From Setaria digitata (lineage: Eukaryota; Nematoda; Chromadorea; Rhabditida; Setariidae), in contig RCAB01000908.1 in the NCBI GenBank assembly GCA_003640385.1, positions 1 to 13,142 on the forward strand: a DNA stretch of 13,142 nucleotides, read 5' to 3'. Both the position numbers and the translations under genes were made by a program. The notes beneath the pieces were generated by a model. That model was not told the origin of the DNA. It made no database searches and saw only the letters and a program-made list of their open reading frames with translations. Position 1 is the first letter of the stretch. The number at the start of each line of letters is the position of its first letter. This document shows positions 1 through 9,900 of this stretch, one piece after another.

Positions 1-53
1 GATCGACTCAATTTTCCTGCTAAAGAGAATTGAGCTTAGCTCTTTCGAGAATG
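1..53 (+). repeat. Left arm of perfect 53-bp terminal inverted repeat
   Basis: Bases 1-53 are the exact reverse complement of 13090-13142, and identity stops at once at base 54 (t against c). The arm begins GATCGACTCAATTTTCC and is itself foldable: CTCAATT (7-13) pairs with AATTGAG (28-34), AAAGAG (22-27) pairs with CTCTTT (40-45), and GAGCTTAGCTC (32-42) is an 11-nt palindrome. No transposase or other mobile-element gene lies between the arms. The simplest reading is a dispersed repeat or an assembly-graph node that ended the contig at both sides. Confidence 0.97.
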
Positions 54-717
54 TCAAATCTTGCATTTAAAACTCAATGAATTCTCATGGATCGTCTCCA
101 GCAAGTTTTCTAAGCGATGAGAGTAATGTTTCGTTATCGTTATTTAGACCTTGTTTTGACTCGGTTCGAGAAAAATGAAACAAGCGCTTTTCATGATAAT
201 AAGGAACTCTTTACTGTTTCAGTAAGTGAGATTTAAGATCCAATGGATTTCAGACCAAATTTATAGAAGAAATGACGGATGAAGGATCTCAAGGACAAAA
301 GAGATGAGTAAAAGAAATTTCGAAAATTCAGGATATCGGGATGACAATTTTCGTAACCGAAACATTTATTGATTCAGCGAGGAATTTATTCCAAACTACA
401 GCTCATTTACCTTTATCAAGTAAAGTTTTACAGATACCCTTGATAAGCATGTAAAATTCATTTTCCACCTGTTTGAAAATTTATGGAATGACCCAAAACA
501 AAAAAGATGAATTGAAGTTAAGAAGATGAAAAAAGGAAAGTCTCTCTCCTAATACCACTTTTGAATTTTTTTTCAAGAATGCCAAACAGTACCTACGCTT
601 AGAACCTCATTACTGCTATCATCATTACCGCTACCACTTCAGTGCTAAATCTATATTCCAAATAATAGGAAATATATAGAATTTTTTGAAACTATTAAAG
701 GCGCTGATAGCACAGAC
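54..717. other. AT-rich stretch without recognisable gene
   Basis: No open frame with convincing splice sites or protein-like content is visible on either strand. Short CAT/ATC-rich runs occur near 605-640. It may be intronic or intergenic. Confidence 0.6.
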
Positions 718-798
718 GAGATTGGGGGATTTCCGCGTTATCCAGAGATTGGGGGATTTCCGCGTTATCCAGAGATTGGGGGATTTCCGCGTTATCCA
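718..798 (+). repeat. 27-bp minisatellite, three perfect tandem copies
   Basis: The unit begins GAGATTGGGGGATTTCCG and ends CGTTATCCA. Copies lie at 718-744, 745-771 and 772-798 without a mismatch, and a fourth copy lies at 898-924. The unit is far richer in G and C than its surroundings. Since 27 is nine codons, every frame without a stop repeats a 9-residue peptide (IGGFPRYPE on plus, LDNAEIPQS on minus). That explains the short open frames here, and I see no other sign of coding. Confidence 0.95.
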
Positions 799-803
799 GA
801 AAT

Positions 804-1013
804 TNATCCAGAAATTTGTGGAGAAAAGAACTTTCGAAGTGTACAACACACTGAATAGATAGTTTTAAGAAGATCTGCAATTAAAGTGGTGAATGNGGAG
901 ATTGGGGGATTTCCGCGTTATCCAGAAATTTGTGGAGAAAGGAACTTTCGAAGTGTACAACACACTGAATAGATAGTTTTAAGAAGATCTGCAATTAAAG
1001 TGGTGAATGAGGA
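804..1013 (+). repeat. 114-bp period duplication joined at the minisatellite
   Basis: Bases 804-899 recur at 918-1013 with period 114. The only differences are one substitution (aaaagaac against aaaggaac) and the N positions. Each block follows a 27-bp minisatellite copy, making a higher-order unit of one 27-mer plus about 87 bp. Single Ns at 805 and 896 sit at the repeat joins, and a 12-bp ATCCAGAAATT-like segment is doubled around 797-815. The true copy number is therefore probably unresolved in this assembly. Confidence 0.93.
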
Positions 1014-2344
1014 TGAAATAGAGATAGTGTTAGAAGCAAACAAATAAAACGAATAGGCAATGGGAAGTAGTGAATTATTACAATACTTATAATAACAATC
1101 AAATCTCTTCATAACCACAATATTCATCCATCCATCCCTCCCGGACATCTGCCATCCATTTCTCATTTTGCGTTTCATTCCTTAAAACCTGATATATATT
1201 GCCAGTATTCTCGATGATTTGAGGTTTCACGGCTAAAAAATGACTTCTTCCTTATCAGATGGGAGAAGAGAAAATGTGTGAAAGATAATAGATGTGAAAT
1301 GGATGAATGCAGAGACATTACTTCTATCTTTCCTATTAAAAAATGTCCTTGATTATTAATAATGTGCATATACCGACAGGTGGACACATAAACAAGAAGC
1401 ACACACATCAGTCTTCAATTACTACTTTCAATGATGGCAGTAGTAATAGCCTAAACATCATTATAATTATCATCATCATTACTATCATCAGATAATTGCT
1501 GCTCCACTAGAAATATATTAAAGCATCATTATGATAACCTGAAAATTTCAATAAATATATGCAAAAGTATAGATGTATGCATTATATATATGTAAACATA
1601 GTTTAGAATGGAAGCAAAGTTACACTATCCTGCCTAACTAAAATTTCTTGAAAATCTGAATGAAAATTAGGAGAATTTGCGCTGCGATGATGGATGAACG
1701 ATTCTTTCTTTCAATCTCTTTTCAAATTTAGAGTTAATTTAGTGGAATCAAATGGACACACAGACATGTTTCATTCTGAAAATTTCAAATTCATACCATA
1801 TTGAACATTAAAAAATTCTCTTCCATCTTTCTCTTCATCTTTTGCTTCACTAACATCAAATCAATTAAGAGTTCTAGAGTTTAACCTGCATGATAAGAGA
1901 ATTACCGTCGTAGCAGGATAATTATTTTCTTTTGATTTCGCTGAGAAAGAACTAGGTACTCCCATTTAATACCGAATTCACTAACAGAGGATGTTGTGCT
2001 TCGCCGGCAGCGCATTCTAATTTATAATTACCAACACGATATATTTATGTTTGACAAATTCTAATGCTTGACATAAAGGAAATAACTTTAAAGAGCTAGA
2101 ACGAAAAATAAAATAAAATAAAATCAAAAGTGAGCTTTCCAGAAATGAAGAAACTTACTCAAGTTCACCTACAAATCCAATTACTCAGATATCCTATTGA
2201 TAATTTTGGCTAGTTAACAATGATTAAAAAAAAGATGATCACTAAAGAACACTTATTAAAATAAAACAGCCTAACATAAAACATGGTCAAGAACAATGTT
2301 ACAAAGTTGAAAGGCTGATAAAGTTACAACTTCGCCATTTTCAG
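1014..2344. other. AT-rich stretch, no supported gene
   Basis: The stretch contains degenerate ATC/CAT repeats at about 1455-1495, an AT microsatellite near 1570-1600 and an AAAAT repeat at 2105-2124. One GC-richer spot at 1986-2015 could be a 30-nt minus-strand exon (ATG, ten codons MRCRRSTTSS, then a GTTAGT donor at 1985-1980), but nothing else supports it. Two minus-strand open frames at 918-1408 are low-complexity and have no convincing exon structure. Confidence 0.5.
2105..2124 (+). repeat. AAAAT pentanucleotide microsatellite, four copies
   Basis: Four uninterrupted copies of AAAAT. Confidence 0.9.
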
Positions 2345-2525
2345 GATTTTAATTGGTGGCAAGGCTCTTGGACTGATCGATAACAAGAGTGATAGTGTCG
2401 AAGCCTGGCTAAACAAATGTCCAGTGGGTTGCGGCTTGTACGAAGATATTGAACCACGTGTGCTGACCAGTTCTGGCCTGAAGAAGGAACCGCCACTACC
2501 ATGCAAGCAGGCGAAAGCTATTTAA
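2345..2525 (+). CDS. Candidate terminal exon of an unknown plus-strand gene
   Basis: The segment follows a good acceptor (CCATTTTCAG) and stays open for 59 codons to a TAA at 2523-2525. The peptide starts ILIGGKALGLIDNKSDSVEA and ends in KKEPPLPCKQAKAI, with a central CPVGCGLYEDIEPRV. First codon positions are about two-thirds purine and GC content is well above the flanks, both usual for coding sequence. I do not recognise the family. No matching upstream plus-strand exon was found. An AATAAA lies near 2917. The same stretch is also open in one minus-strand frame and nearly so in a second, so a minus exon cannot be excluded. The plus-strand choice rests on composition and the acceptor only. 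Confidence 0.35.
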
Positions 2526-3076
2526 TGGCAAAATGAAATTAATGAAGGGAAGCCATGTTCCTCTGTTCCCATTTATTCATGAATAACAGCGATGAAAATC
2601 CATCTTCACTGGATAACAGACCTAAATATTATCCTTCCTCATCTGAAGTATCCGTCTATCTGTCCAACCACATAGATTTGTTAATGAGGGAGAAGGGACA
2701 GCTGTTGGGATATACGTGAAAGGCAGCGATTAACCTCTGAATATGAGCCAGAAAACGTAAGCCAAAAAGCACAGAAACATATCCACAATGGATTGGCCAA
2801 GTCACTGCTAACACTTTTATAAATGTAATTTAGCATTTCAGCAAAGAAAACAAAAAAATGAATGAAAGAATTCACCATTACATAAGACAGAAATTTGGAG
2901 AAATATCAGCATAGTAAATAAATGATTATGCCTGAAGTGAGAAGAAAATATAATGACAATAAGCAGAAAAAGATATTACAAAAATGAAAATGAAGGAAAT
3001 TGTTAATATATTTATGAAAAAAAAAAAAAAAAATAATAGCTGAATTAAAAATTTTCCGTAGCCAAGTTTGACTCAC
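2526..3076. other. Coding-like island with conflicting frames
   Basis: Several short open frames overlap here. On plus, ATG at 2555 gives 54 codons ending at TGA 2717-2719 (contains NNSDENPSSLDNRPKYYPSS). A second plus frame covers about 2697-2819 (contains QRLTSEYEPENVSQKAQKH). On minus, about 2850-2660 is open for about 56 codons with a hydrophobic peptide (contains VLFGLRFLAHIQRLIAAFHV). None has a consistent exon structure or a recognised family. It may be a decayed coding copy or chance. A run of 17 A occurs at 3017-3033. Confidence 0.3.
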
Positions 3077-3120
3077 AGGACGAAATATAAATAATGTCCA
3101 TTACCTTTAACAGCCAGCCA
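3077..3120 (-). CDS. Candidate 44-nt internal exon, function unknown
   Basis: On the minus strand a very strong acceptor (CTCTCTTCCTCCATTGCAG) precedes 44 nt that end at a GTGAGT donor. The segment is open in phase 0 (WLAVKGNGHYLYFV) and in a second frame (GWLLKVMDIIYISS). The last confident exon of the PH-domain gene ends in phase 0, so the first frame could belong to that gene further downstream. No homology is recognised. A competing internal donor (GTAATG) would leave only 16 nt. Confidence 0.25.
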
Positions 3121-5181
3121 CTGCAATGGAGGAAGAGAGAGAATTATGGAAAGACAGGTTGAGCAGAACTATTGGTAGTTTTTATTTTCGTCCAAAAGTA
3201 ACACAATGACATGAAAAAAAATAAATAAATGGATGCAGTGTCTCTGTTCAGGTTTTGATAGAAAATATGCACCACAAAAATTCTTCAAAGAATAAACAAA
3301 ACTTTAAAGTTTGCATGCGTTAGAAACTCTGATAAAAAGAAAAAAAAAAAAAAAAGTTTTCAGGGAGAATCAAACATTTTTCACATATGTGTAATTTCAA
3401 AAAACAATACTGTGACATAATCGGTCGGAAGATATAAAATAAGGTCTTTCGCTGTTACATTAGAGAGACAAAAGGATAGGTTACTTCTTCAACATTTTCG
3501 TATTTCCTTGTTCTCAAGCAAAGCTTGGCCTACCCTTCGTTAATGGCCTGCTGATTTAGCGAGTATTTAAGTTAGACAGTTGCTAAAAGTGCTTCCGAAA
3601 ATTCACTCATAAATTCACTGTAAGTTATGTGGCAAAAAAAAAAATTTCTGACCCAATAACTTGTTCAACCTTTCTAGCATTAACGAGAAGAAAACTCAGC
3701 AAAAAGAAATTTTCCGACAAACATTGAAAATTTAACTAAATGCAATTAACTATACCATTTTATTTGGAGCATAGTATATTCTTGCTAAATGATGACATTA
3801 TATTAGAAGCAACTGCACTTTGTACTTTCCTTTTGCGAAAAGTATAATCCATCGTTTAAGTCAGAATTTTTCTTATAAAGTTATATTCGACGAGGAATGA
3901 GCATCATTTTACGTCAACGTTCTTAAGAAAAATTTCACTCTTTCGAGGCAAGTAAAATCAGTTTTCTTGATATTTTATTTATATTCCATCAGTTTTTAGA
4001 AAACAAGAAATGGGTACTAAAATCGAATTAAATACAAATAGGTAAGTCTCCGATATATGACCGATCTCAACGACGGTAGTACGGTAGAATAATGACGATA
4101 TATAAAAATTTTTATATTCATAGTAATTAAATTATCAACTGAAAGAGGACCAATCATTTCCACGAATCGGTATACCAAAAATCTAATCTAAATAAAAGTT
4201 ATCAACTTTATAGGATGCATTTTAAAAGACTAATGCATTAGGAAAAAGAAGTCCTCATGAAATTTGTTAGAGAGGTCAGGTCAGTCAGTAGCTAGAAAGA
4301 TTATAATTTAAATTTGATATTATTCTTTGAAAAAATATGGCCGTGGAAAAATTGACATCAAAAGTAACGAATTTTGGAAGGAGATTCTGAAAAGAAAAAA
4401 ACCAATTAATTCTCTTATTCTCTTACTCTTTCTGGATGAACACACATGTTGTTTACAGAGTTATCTTCTTAACTCATTTCGAGAAATAATTACTTTGTAA
4501 GCTTCACTATTAGAACAGCAACGGAAGAAAGATGAACTTAATGAGTGCAACGAAGAAAAGTAATAATTTTATAAAAATAGAATGAGTTTTCCTGAAAAGC
4601 CGACAAATAGAAAGAGAAAAAATATTAATGCAAATAGCAAGAAGCGAGAAATGAAACTGAGCTCTGTATTTGATCTGAAATAAACTGAATTACTCGTCCA
4701 GTTCTATATATCTCGAATTTCAGTACTTAAGACTGATGAGTACTTTACATTTATTCGTACAACAAACTAAAACGTGATATATCAAGAGATAAGGGAGATA
4801 AAAGTAAAATGTATCATATCAGGTGATGATAGGAACCCATTAGCTTCTCATAACTAAGACTCACAAGACATATTGAATTACATGATGATAAGACTTGACA
4901 GCCACTTGTGCTGCTGAATATAATGTATTTAGCAGGCAAATCAGCAGTAGCAGCAGCAACGGTGACAATTAGGCTTAGTGAAGCCTTTCGGAAGTAGGCC
5001 TATCTCTACTTACCTGCCAAAATATCCTTCCATTCCCTATTTTCCTTCCTCAAATAAGAGTGGCATATAGATTGAAGGAAGAGGAAAAGGAACAGTTCTA
5101 GGCATAGCATTCAGACTCGAAAGATATGCATGAGAGAATTAAGGGCCTGGTTCTGTTCCAGTAGATTAGATCAGGCCTAAC
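3121..5181. other. Long AT-rich stretch, no supported gene
   Basis: A16 lies at 3340-3355. Isolated splice-like signals occur: a minus acceptor at 4390 (GTTTTTTTTCTTTTCAG) followed by 33 open codons, and a minus donor GGCAG|GTAAGT at 5016-5011. A plus acceptor/donor pair near 3999-4041 frames a 42-nt open segment (KQEMGTKIELNTN). None links into a model. The stretch is probably intronic to, or downstream of, the minus-strand gene. Confidence 0.5.
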
Positions 5182-5334
5182 TCTTTCTTTCTCAGCGATG
5201 AAAGGATGATGGAATCCTATGTCTGTTACTTCATATCTGGGCACAAAATGCTTTTGTGGATTTGATGAGGAACAGGTGAATTTTAGTACATTAGGTGTAA
5301 AAACAAAGGGATAAGAAGGACAACGGAGAAGATT
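5182..5334 (-). CDS. Candidate exon downstream of the PH exons
   Basis: The minus acceptor ATATTCATGCAG is followed by 51 codons in phase 0, ending at donor AGA|GTTAGG, also in phase 0. The last confident PH-gene exon ends in phase 0, so this segment could be the next exon. The second half (KHFVPRYEVTDIGFHHPFIA) looks protein-like, while the first half is unremarkable. The frame stays open beyond the donor to a TAG at 5100-5098, giving an 80-codon frame in all. It is not RhoGAP and matches no family I know. Confidence 0.3.
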
Positions 5335-6277
5335 CTGCATGAATATCTTTTATGATTATTTGTCGTCATAAAATCGCTTCTTTTCATTTATGTATCTCTC
5401 AAAAAAACTGCTTTACTTTTCCTCAGATTCTGAAGAGATTACCAGATTACAAAACTCAGGTAAACAAAACGATTATCTCAGTAATACGATCATTGATTAA
5501 TTAATTAATAAATTTCCTGCAAGAGTTGACTAATATTTCTAACTCAGTAAATTTTTCAATTTTTCATTCAATTTTAGCTTTTTTAAAGTGAAGTCAAATC
5601 AATGACAAAAAGAAATCTATGTCCAAAATGCTCTCGAACCTGGAAATTCCTTTAGCTGCTTAAAATTATTGGTTAAAAAAATTTTTTTAGAATGATATTC
5701 GAGAAAACAGTATCAAAAATTTATTGTCGAAACTATAGCCGATATACAAAGATTCTATATCTTAGAAGTCTACCCCTCAAAAAAAAAAAAAAAAAAAAAA
5801 ATCCCTCTCGAAAAAATATCTTCAGTGCTAAAGTATCAATTTAAAATTCCTAAAATCGTAATTTGCAGGTACCTACAATTATCCAAATAACATACAAACA
5901 GTTTCAATCACTCTGTAGATTTTTAGATATGGTTGTTTATGTTTCAGTATGCAAATAATGCAAAATTAAATAATTAATGAACTAGAAATGAACATGAAGA
6001 AAAGCACATACAGTAGTCTACCACGAAGTCTAGTCCACCATCTATCATTTTGTAAATTGGAAATTCAACATAAATAATGATTAATTGTAAAATATGTCGA
6101 CAAAGAAGTTATACGTGACGTGAGTTGACATCTCTTTGAGGTCTATATCTAGATACTGATGATAAGTAATTCTTCTCTAACGCATCATATCAATTAACAG
6201 CTCTACTCAATTCGTAACTTTTAAACAAAAGAAAACTCGCAAATACAAGTTTATTTATTCTAAATTAAACCGAAGGG
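5335..6277. other. AT-rich stretch, nothing assignable
   Basis: The longest homopolymer of the window, A23, lies at 5779-5801. A 33-nt plus segment at 5427-5459 has an excellent acceptor (ACTTTTCCTCAG) and a CAG|GTAAAC donor (peptide ILKRLPDYKTQ), but it has no partner exon. TTAA-rich repeats occur near 5493-5508. Confidence 0.5.
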
Positions 6278-6532
6278 ATGGGTAATTCAAATAATAAATT
6301 TTGGAAAAAAAAAAAAAAAATAAGTGATCGAATGAAAAGAATGATCCTACCCATTATCGAAAAAATCACAAAAAAAGAAAAAAAATTGCTATCAAAATTT
6401 AGTGCTTGGATTAACAAATGTTTTAATTTAAAAAAGCTTTCCAGAGAGAAATCTGATAATCGATTCTCCCGGAAATTCAGAGAGAAATGGGAAAGAAGGC
6501 CAGATAGTTATTTGAAAAGCATGCCATCATGA
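6278..6532 (+). CDS. Possible small basic protein with N-myristoylation-type start
   Basis: ATG at 6278 opens 84 codons ending TGA at 6530-6532. The N terminus MGNSNNKFWKKKKK fits the N-myristoylation pattern (Gly2, small residue at position 6) and is followed at once by a Lys cluster. In known proteins that pairing anchors a protein to membranes. The rest is very basic (KKEKKLLSKFSAWINKCF, RKFREKWERRPD). Caution is needed: the Lys run comes from an A16 tract, the plus strand is A-rich throughout, and an 84-codon frame can arise by chance. A second open segment follows at about 6617-6747 (contains KEIQRIKKVRNESTKINEEY) and could be joined by a GTTATT...GAACAG intron. No family is recognised. 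Confidence 0.25.
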   Translation: MGNSNNKFWKKKKKISDRMKRMILPIIEKITKKEKKLLSKFSAWINKCFNLKKLSREKSDNRFSRKFREKWERRPDSYLKSMPS

Positions 6533-6806
6533 AAACAACTGTCATAACTTATGATTATGATTTAGAAAACAAAAGGTGCTTCCTCCTTTCTTCATTTCAA
6601 AGATCAGTGAACAGAAAGTAATGAGGCCAAAATACATCACCATTCTAAGAATATCATTTCTGATAATAACCTTAGGAAAGAAATCCAAAGAATTAAAAAA
6701 GTTCGAAATGAATCTACTAAGATAAATGAAGAATATATTCTCACTGTTTAAACATTCGAACTTAACTGCTTTACATTAGGCTTAACAAAAAGAGAGAATG
6801 ACTAAC
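6533..6806. other. Downstream intron start of the minus-strand PH gene
   Basis: The GTTAGT donor that ends the last confident exon lies at 6806-6801, so this stretch begins an intron of the minus-strand gene. On the plus strand short frames stay open through about 6617-6747, described with the basic ORF. Confidence 0.6.
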
Positions 6807-6975
6807 CGGATCAGCTGACTCTAAGTTTGTCATTAGCCACTTGTTTTCAGAATTAGAGGATACTAGGGAGTTACTTGTAACACCAGAAGAGACAGTCCCA
6901 TGATCACTTTGCGAGCTTATCAAACATGATGATGCCACTCGGATAATTTCAATCCACTTCAGCATATCATCTTCA
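6807..6975 (-). CDS. PH gene exon: C-terminal PH helix and Ser-rich tail
   Basis: The exon has acceptor ATTCATTGCAG at 6976 and donor CCG|GTTAGT, and is 169 nt. Its first base completes a Cys codon with the two bases of the preceding exon. The peptide EDDMLKWIEIIRVASS is the PH C-terminal alpha helix, with the near-invariant Trp in KWIEII and the EDxDDML-like lead typical of ARHGAP21/23. It is followed by about 40 Ser/Asn-rich residues (SSQSDHGTVSSGVTSNS, ENKWLMTNLESADP) with no recognised domain. The exon ends in phase 0. Confidence 0.88.
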
Positions 6976-9900
6976 CTGCAATGAATCTCTTATTAAGCAC
7001 ATCAAAGCTTCTCATTTTGTTTTTTATACACTGGTCTTCATCGAAGTGTTAAAGGCAGAGAAGTAAAAGAAGCTTAAGCACTGTTAAAATTTCGATACTG
7101 CAGCGCAGTTGTCTTCTGAATTATGCTTCTCTATCTTTGAACCTCAATTTTTTCTAAAAGATATAAAACGCCTACGTAAGAATGCTCTTAATACTTTTAG
7201 TCATTATTGAAAAGTAAAGAAAAAAAAAAAAAAAAAAAGAAGGATAAAGAATAACTGAATATTATTTGCCAGAAGAACGATATTTGAATGGAAGCAAATT
7301 AAAATGCTACATCAGTTGTAATTTTAGGATGTTATGAATCGGTAGTTACGAATCCTATTAAGTGCTCTGAAATTTAGATGCAAATCGCTAGCTTGAATTG
7401 GAATTCATTAAAACCTCCTTTTTTTTTTTTTTCTTGAAAACTTTACCAGTAAGCCTGGAAATGGTGTTCCGTTTGTTGCTGCGTTATCACCCGAAATACA
7501 TGCGATTTTCTGCTATCTTTTGGACGCCAATATTCATATGCAATATCGACGATAGCTGATTTCAGATCGATCGTACGAGAATCCGATGGAATGTTCAGTA
7601 ACTATAATTTTAAATCAGGAAATTACCAATGGAAAATGGGTTCACTTTATTACTTTTATAAAGAATGCTATGACTATTCAAATTTTAGGACTACGAAAAA
7701 ATTCTTTAGGCTGATCTTAGTCCGTATCGGTAAAAATTTGGTATATTGAAGACCTATATTGCTGCAAAAAAAAATTTTATAAATTAGTGGCAAGTAAAGA
7801 AAAAAAAATTAGGTGTGGATTGCAACGGGAAGAATAACAACTAAATGAACAGTGTGCATCACAGGAAGGTACGATTCCATCATGAGGAAGAAAGGTAAGT
7901 AATGAAATTTATTGAAGAGTATGAAAAAGAAAAGAATATAAAACTAGTTTCTGATTTAAGACGCATACACGCACACACTGTCATATAAATTTCTATAAAT
8001 AAACAAAATTGTTGTATTCTCGTCTTTTCAATTATGGTTGAGTCTAATTTTACTCCTGCCGTTTCTACCTTCAATTCATTCTTTTTTCCTTTACAGTGAT
8101 AAAATGAATTTGAAGGTAGGAACGAAACAGAATTCATAAAATAGCACCACATGTAGACAAGTTTTCTTCTACTGCATTCAAAAAATTTCAAACTGAAAAG
8201 GACAAAAAGCTGCACTAAGATCAGACAATATCTCAAATTTGCACTTCAACAAATAGCTTTAAATCATCAGCCCATCAAAGAGAAACATTTTCTGAAGATT
8301 CATCAGACTAGCCTACACTTATCTAAGAACCTTTTCACATAAGGGCTAAGTGAATCGACACATTTCTATTCCTTCAGATCTTATTTATCAAGACATAATT
8401 AAAAATACGAAATTTATTCCTCCTTTACAACCTTGCACTTCCTGCTTTCCCTCTACAATAAATGCTCTGCTTGTGAAGACAGTCAGTTTATCACCAACAA
8501 ACTATAGCCAAAAGGATAGATACAGTGACAATTAATCACATTTGTAATATCACTTTAATATTTAACTTTCAAAGGAACTATCGGTGGCAGCAGTACTGAA
8601 CAGTAGGACTTCTAATAACAATACCAATGGAGAATGAAGGGTGCCAATTGTATTTGAATGAAAATTTCATCCAGAATGGAACTCTGCAGGAAATCATAAA
8701 AGATAAGAATAGGACCTTTTCATGCGTTTCATCACTGGTGTAAGAGCTAAGTTGAGAGCACAGGTATAACTTGCTACTGTGAAGTACTGCCCAACATGCT
8801 GTCCACTTATGGCGATCGTTCTTCAGTTGTTCCCCCATGGCCACTTCCTGCAGTAATGGCACATTCACTCGGGAATGATAACAAACATTGAAATTATGAC
8901 AAACTGAAATGTCGTGGGATGCTACAAGGTACTTTGATTCCTTCGCTGATTTTACTTACGTGGCTCAGTCACGTAAATTTGACGAAAAGTAACTGAAAAG
9001 AAAGAGATAAGTTACAGAGAGCGGAAAATTAAATTTAAAAATTAAAATGAGAAAATAAAACTAACTTGGTGCATAAGCTGGCCCTGTTTTTGTACATCGC
9101 TTAAACGTACCACAGGCGCAACTACCGATGATGCGCAGATCGGCTCAGTAGTAGCTGTTGTTGAACGTTTCAAACGACGTCGAGAAGGAAGTCGTACAGT
9201 AGCGGATGAGATCGTTGCCTCCCAATGCTTTGTCTACAAAACTTCTCTTAGAATTTTAGTAGTATTTCACTGCTCTCAAATTATCTCAATAATTAGTGAT
9301 TACAGACTTCCAGAAATTACTTCACATGCATTCAAAGCCATCGTCACATACTACTCTAGTAAAATCAACATTCAGCTGTTTACTTTCATCCGAGACAAAA
9401 GTGTGATTCTGAATTATTATTTCGTTGCTATTACTAAAAGTCTGTTAGCACAAACAGTAGTTGATCAGCCTTTATATAACTACTTTAAAATAAGAAATTA
9501 ACAACTGACTGCAGACTTTTTTTGAGGGAAATTGAAAACTTAAGTCACATTTCAATCAACGAAAAGTACCGGACACTCCTATTACAAGCATACAGAATCA
9601 AATATGAAAGTTACATCTTATAACCGTTCATTCATTAATAATCTTTATTTGAAATGCAGTAACAAAACAAACGCTAAATATTTGTTACAAGCAAACAATG
9701 CGTCAATGATAGAAGCATTATTTGTGCACAGTAAATTACAACTATGCAAAAGTATTTGATACTTCAAATCTACACTTAACATGTGGAGTAAGTTGATGAC
9801 TATAGTACAAGTGAACTGCAATCATAAATAGTTATCTAATTATGATTAATTACCCACGGTGAATCTTGATTACATAAGTCCAAATTTAACAGTACCTGAC

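Noticed and set aside
631..880. Two minus-strand open frames with repeated LDNAEIPQS
   Set aside because: They are produced by the 27-bp minisatellite (nine codons per unit) and contain an N; no other coding evidence.
918..1408. Minus open frames of 86 and 77 codons
   Set aside because: Low-complexity, hydrophobic or Ser-rich content from AT-rich sequence; no coherent splice structure or family.
4931..4965. CAG/GCA-rich run as a CRISPR or satellite array
   Set aside because: Only a few imperfect trinucleotides; no spacer structure.
5200..5274. Plus-strand exon between TTTCTTTCTCAG and CAG|GTGAAT
   Set aside because: Splice signals are good, but all three frames contain a stop between them.
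7880..8236. 118-codon minus open frame
   Set aside because: It starts at TTG, is Phe/Ser/Tyr-rich and lies in the PH-gene intron; phases do not let it join either neighbour as an exon.
8350..8535. 61-codon plus frame
   Set aside because: No support from composition, splice sites or recognisable protein; antisense to an intron.
8578..8715. Tail of the 96-codon minus frame, including SFSIGIVIRSPTVQYCC, as part of the PH domain
   Set aside because: It looked like the PH core at first, but the exon at 7601-7447 supplies the true core (TIDLKSAIVDIAYEY) in the right phase, so the tail is intron read-through.
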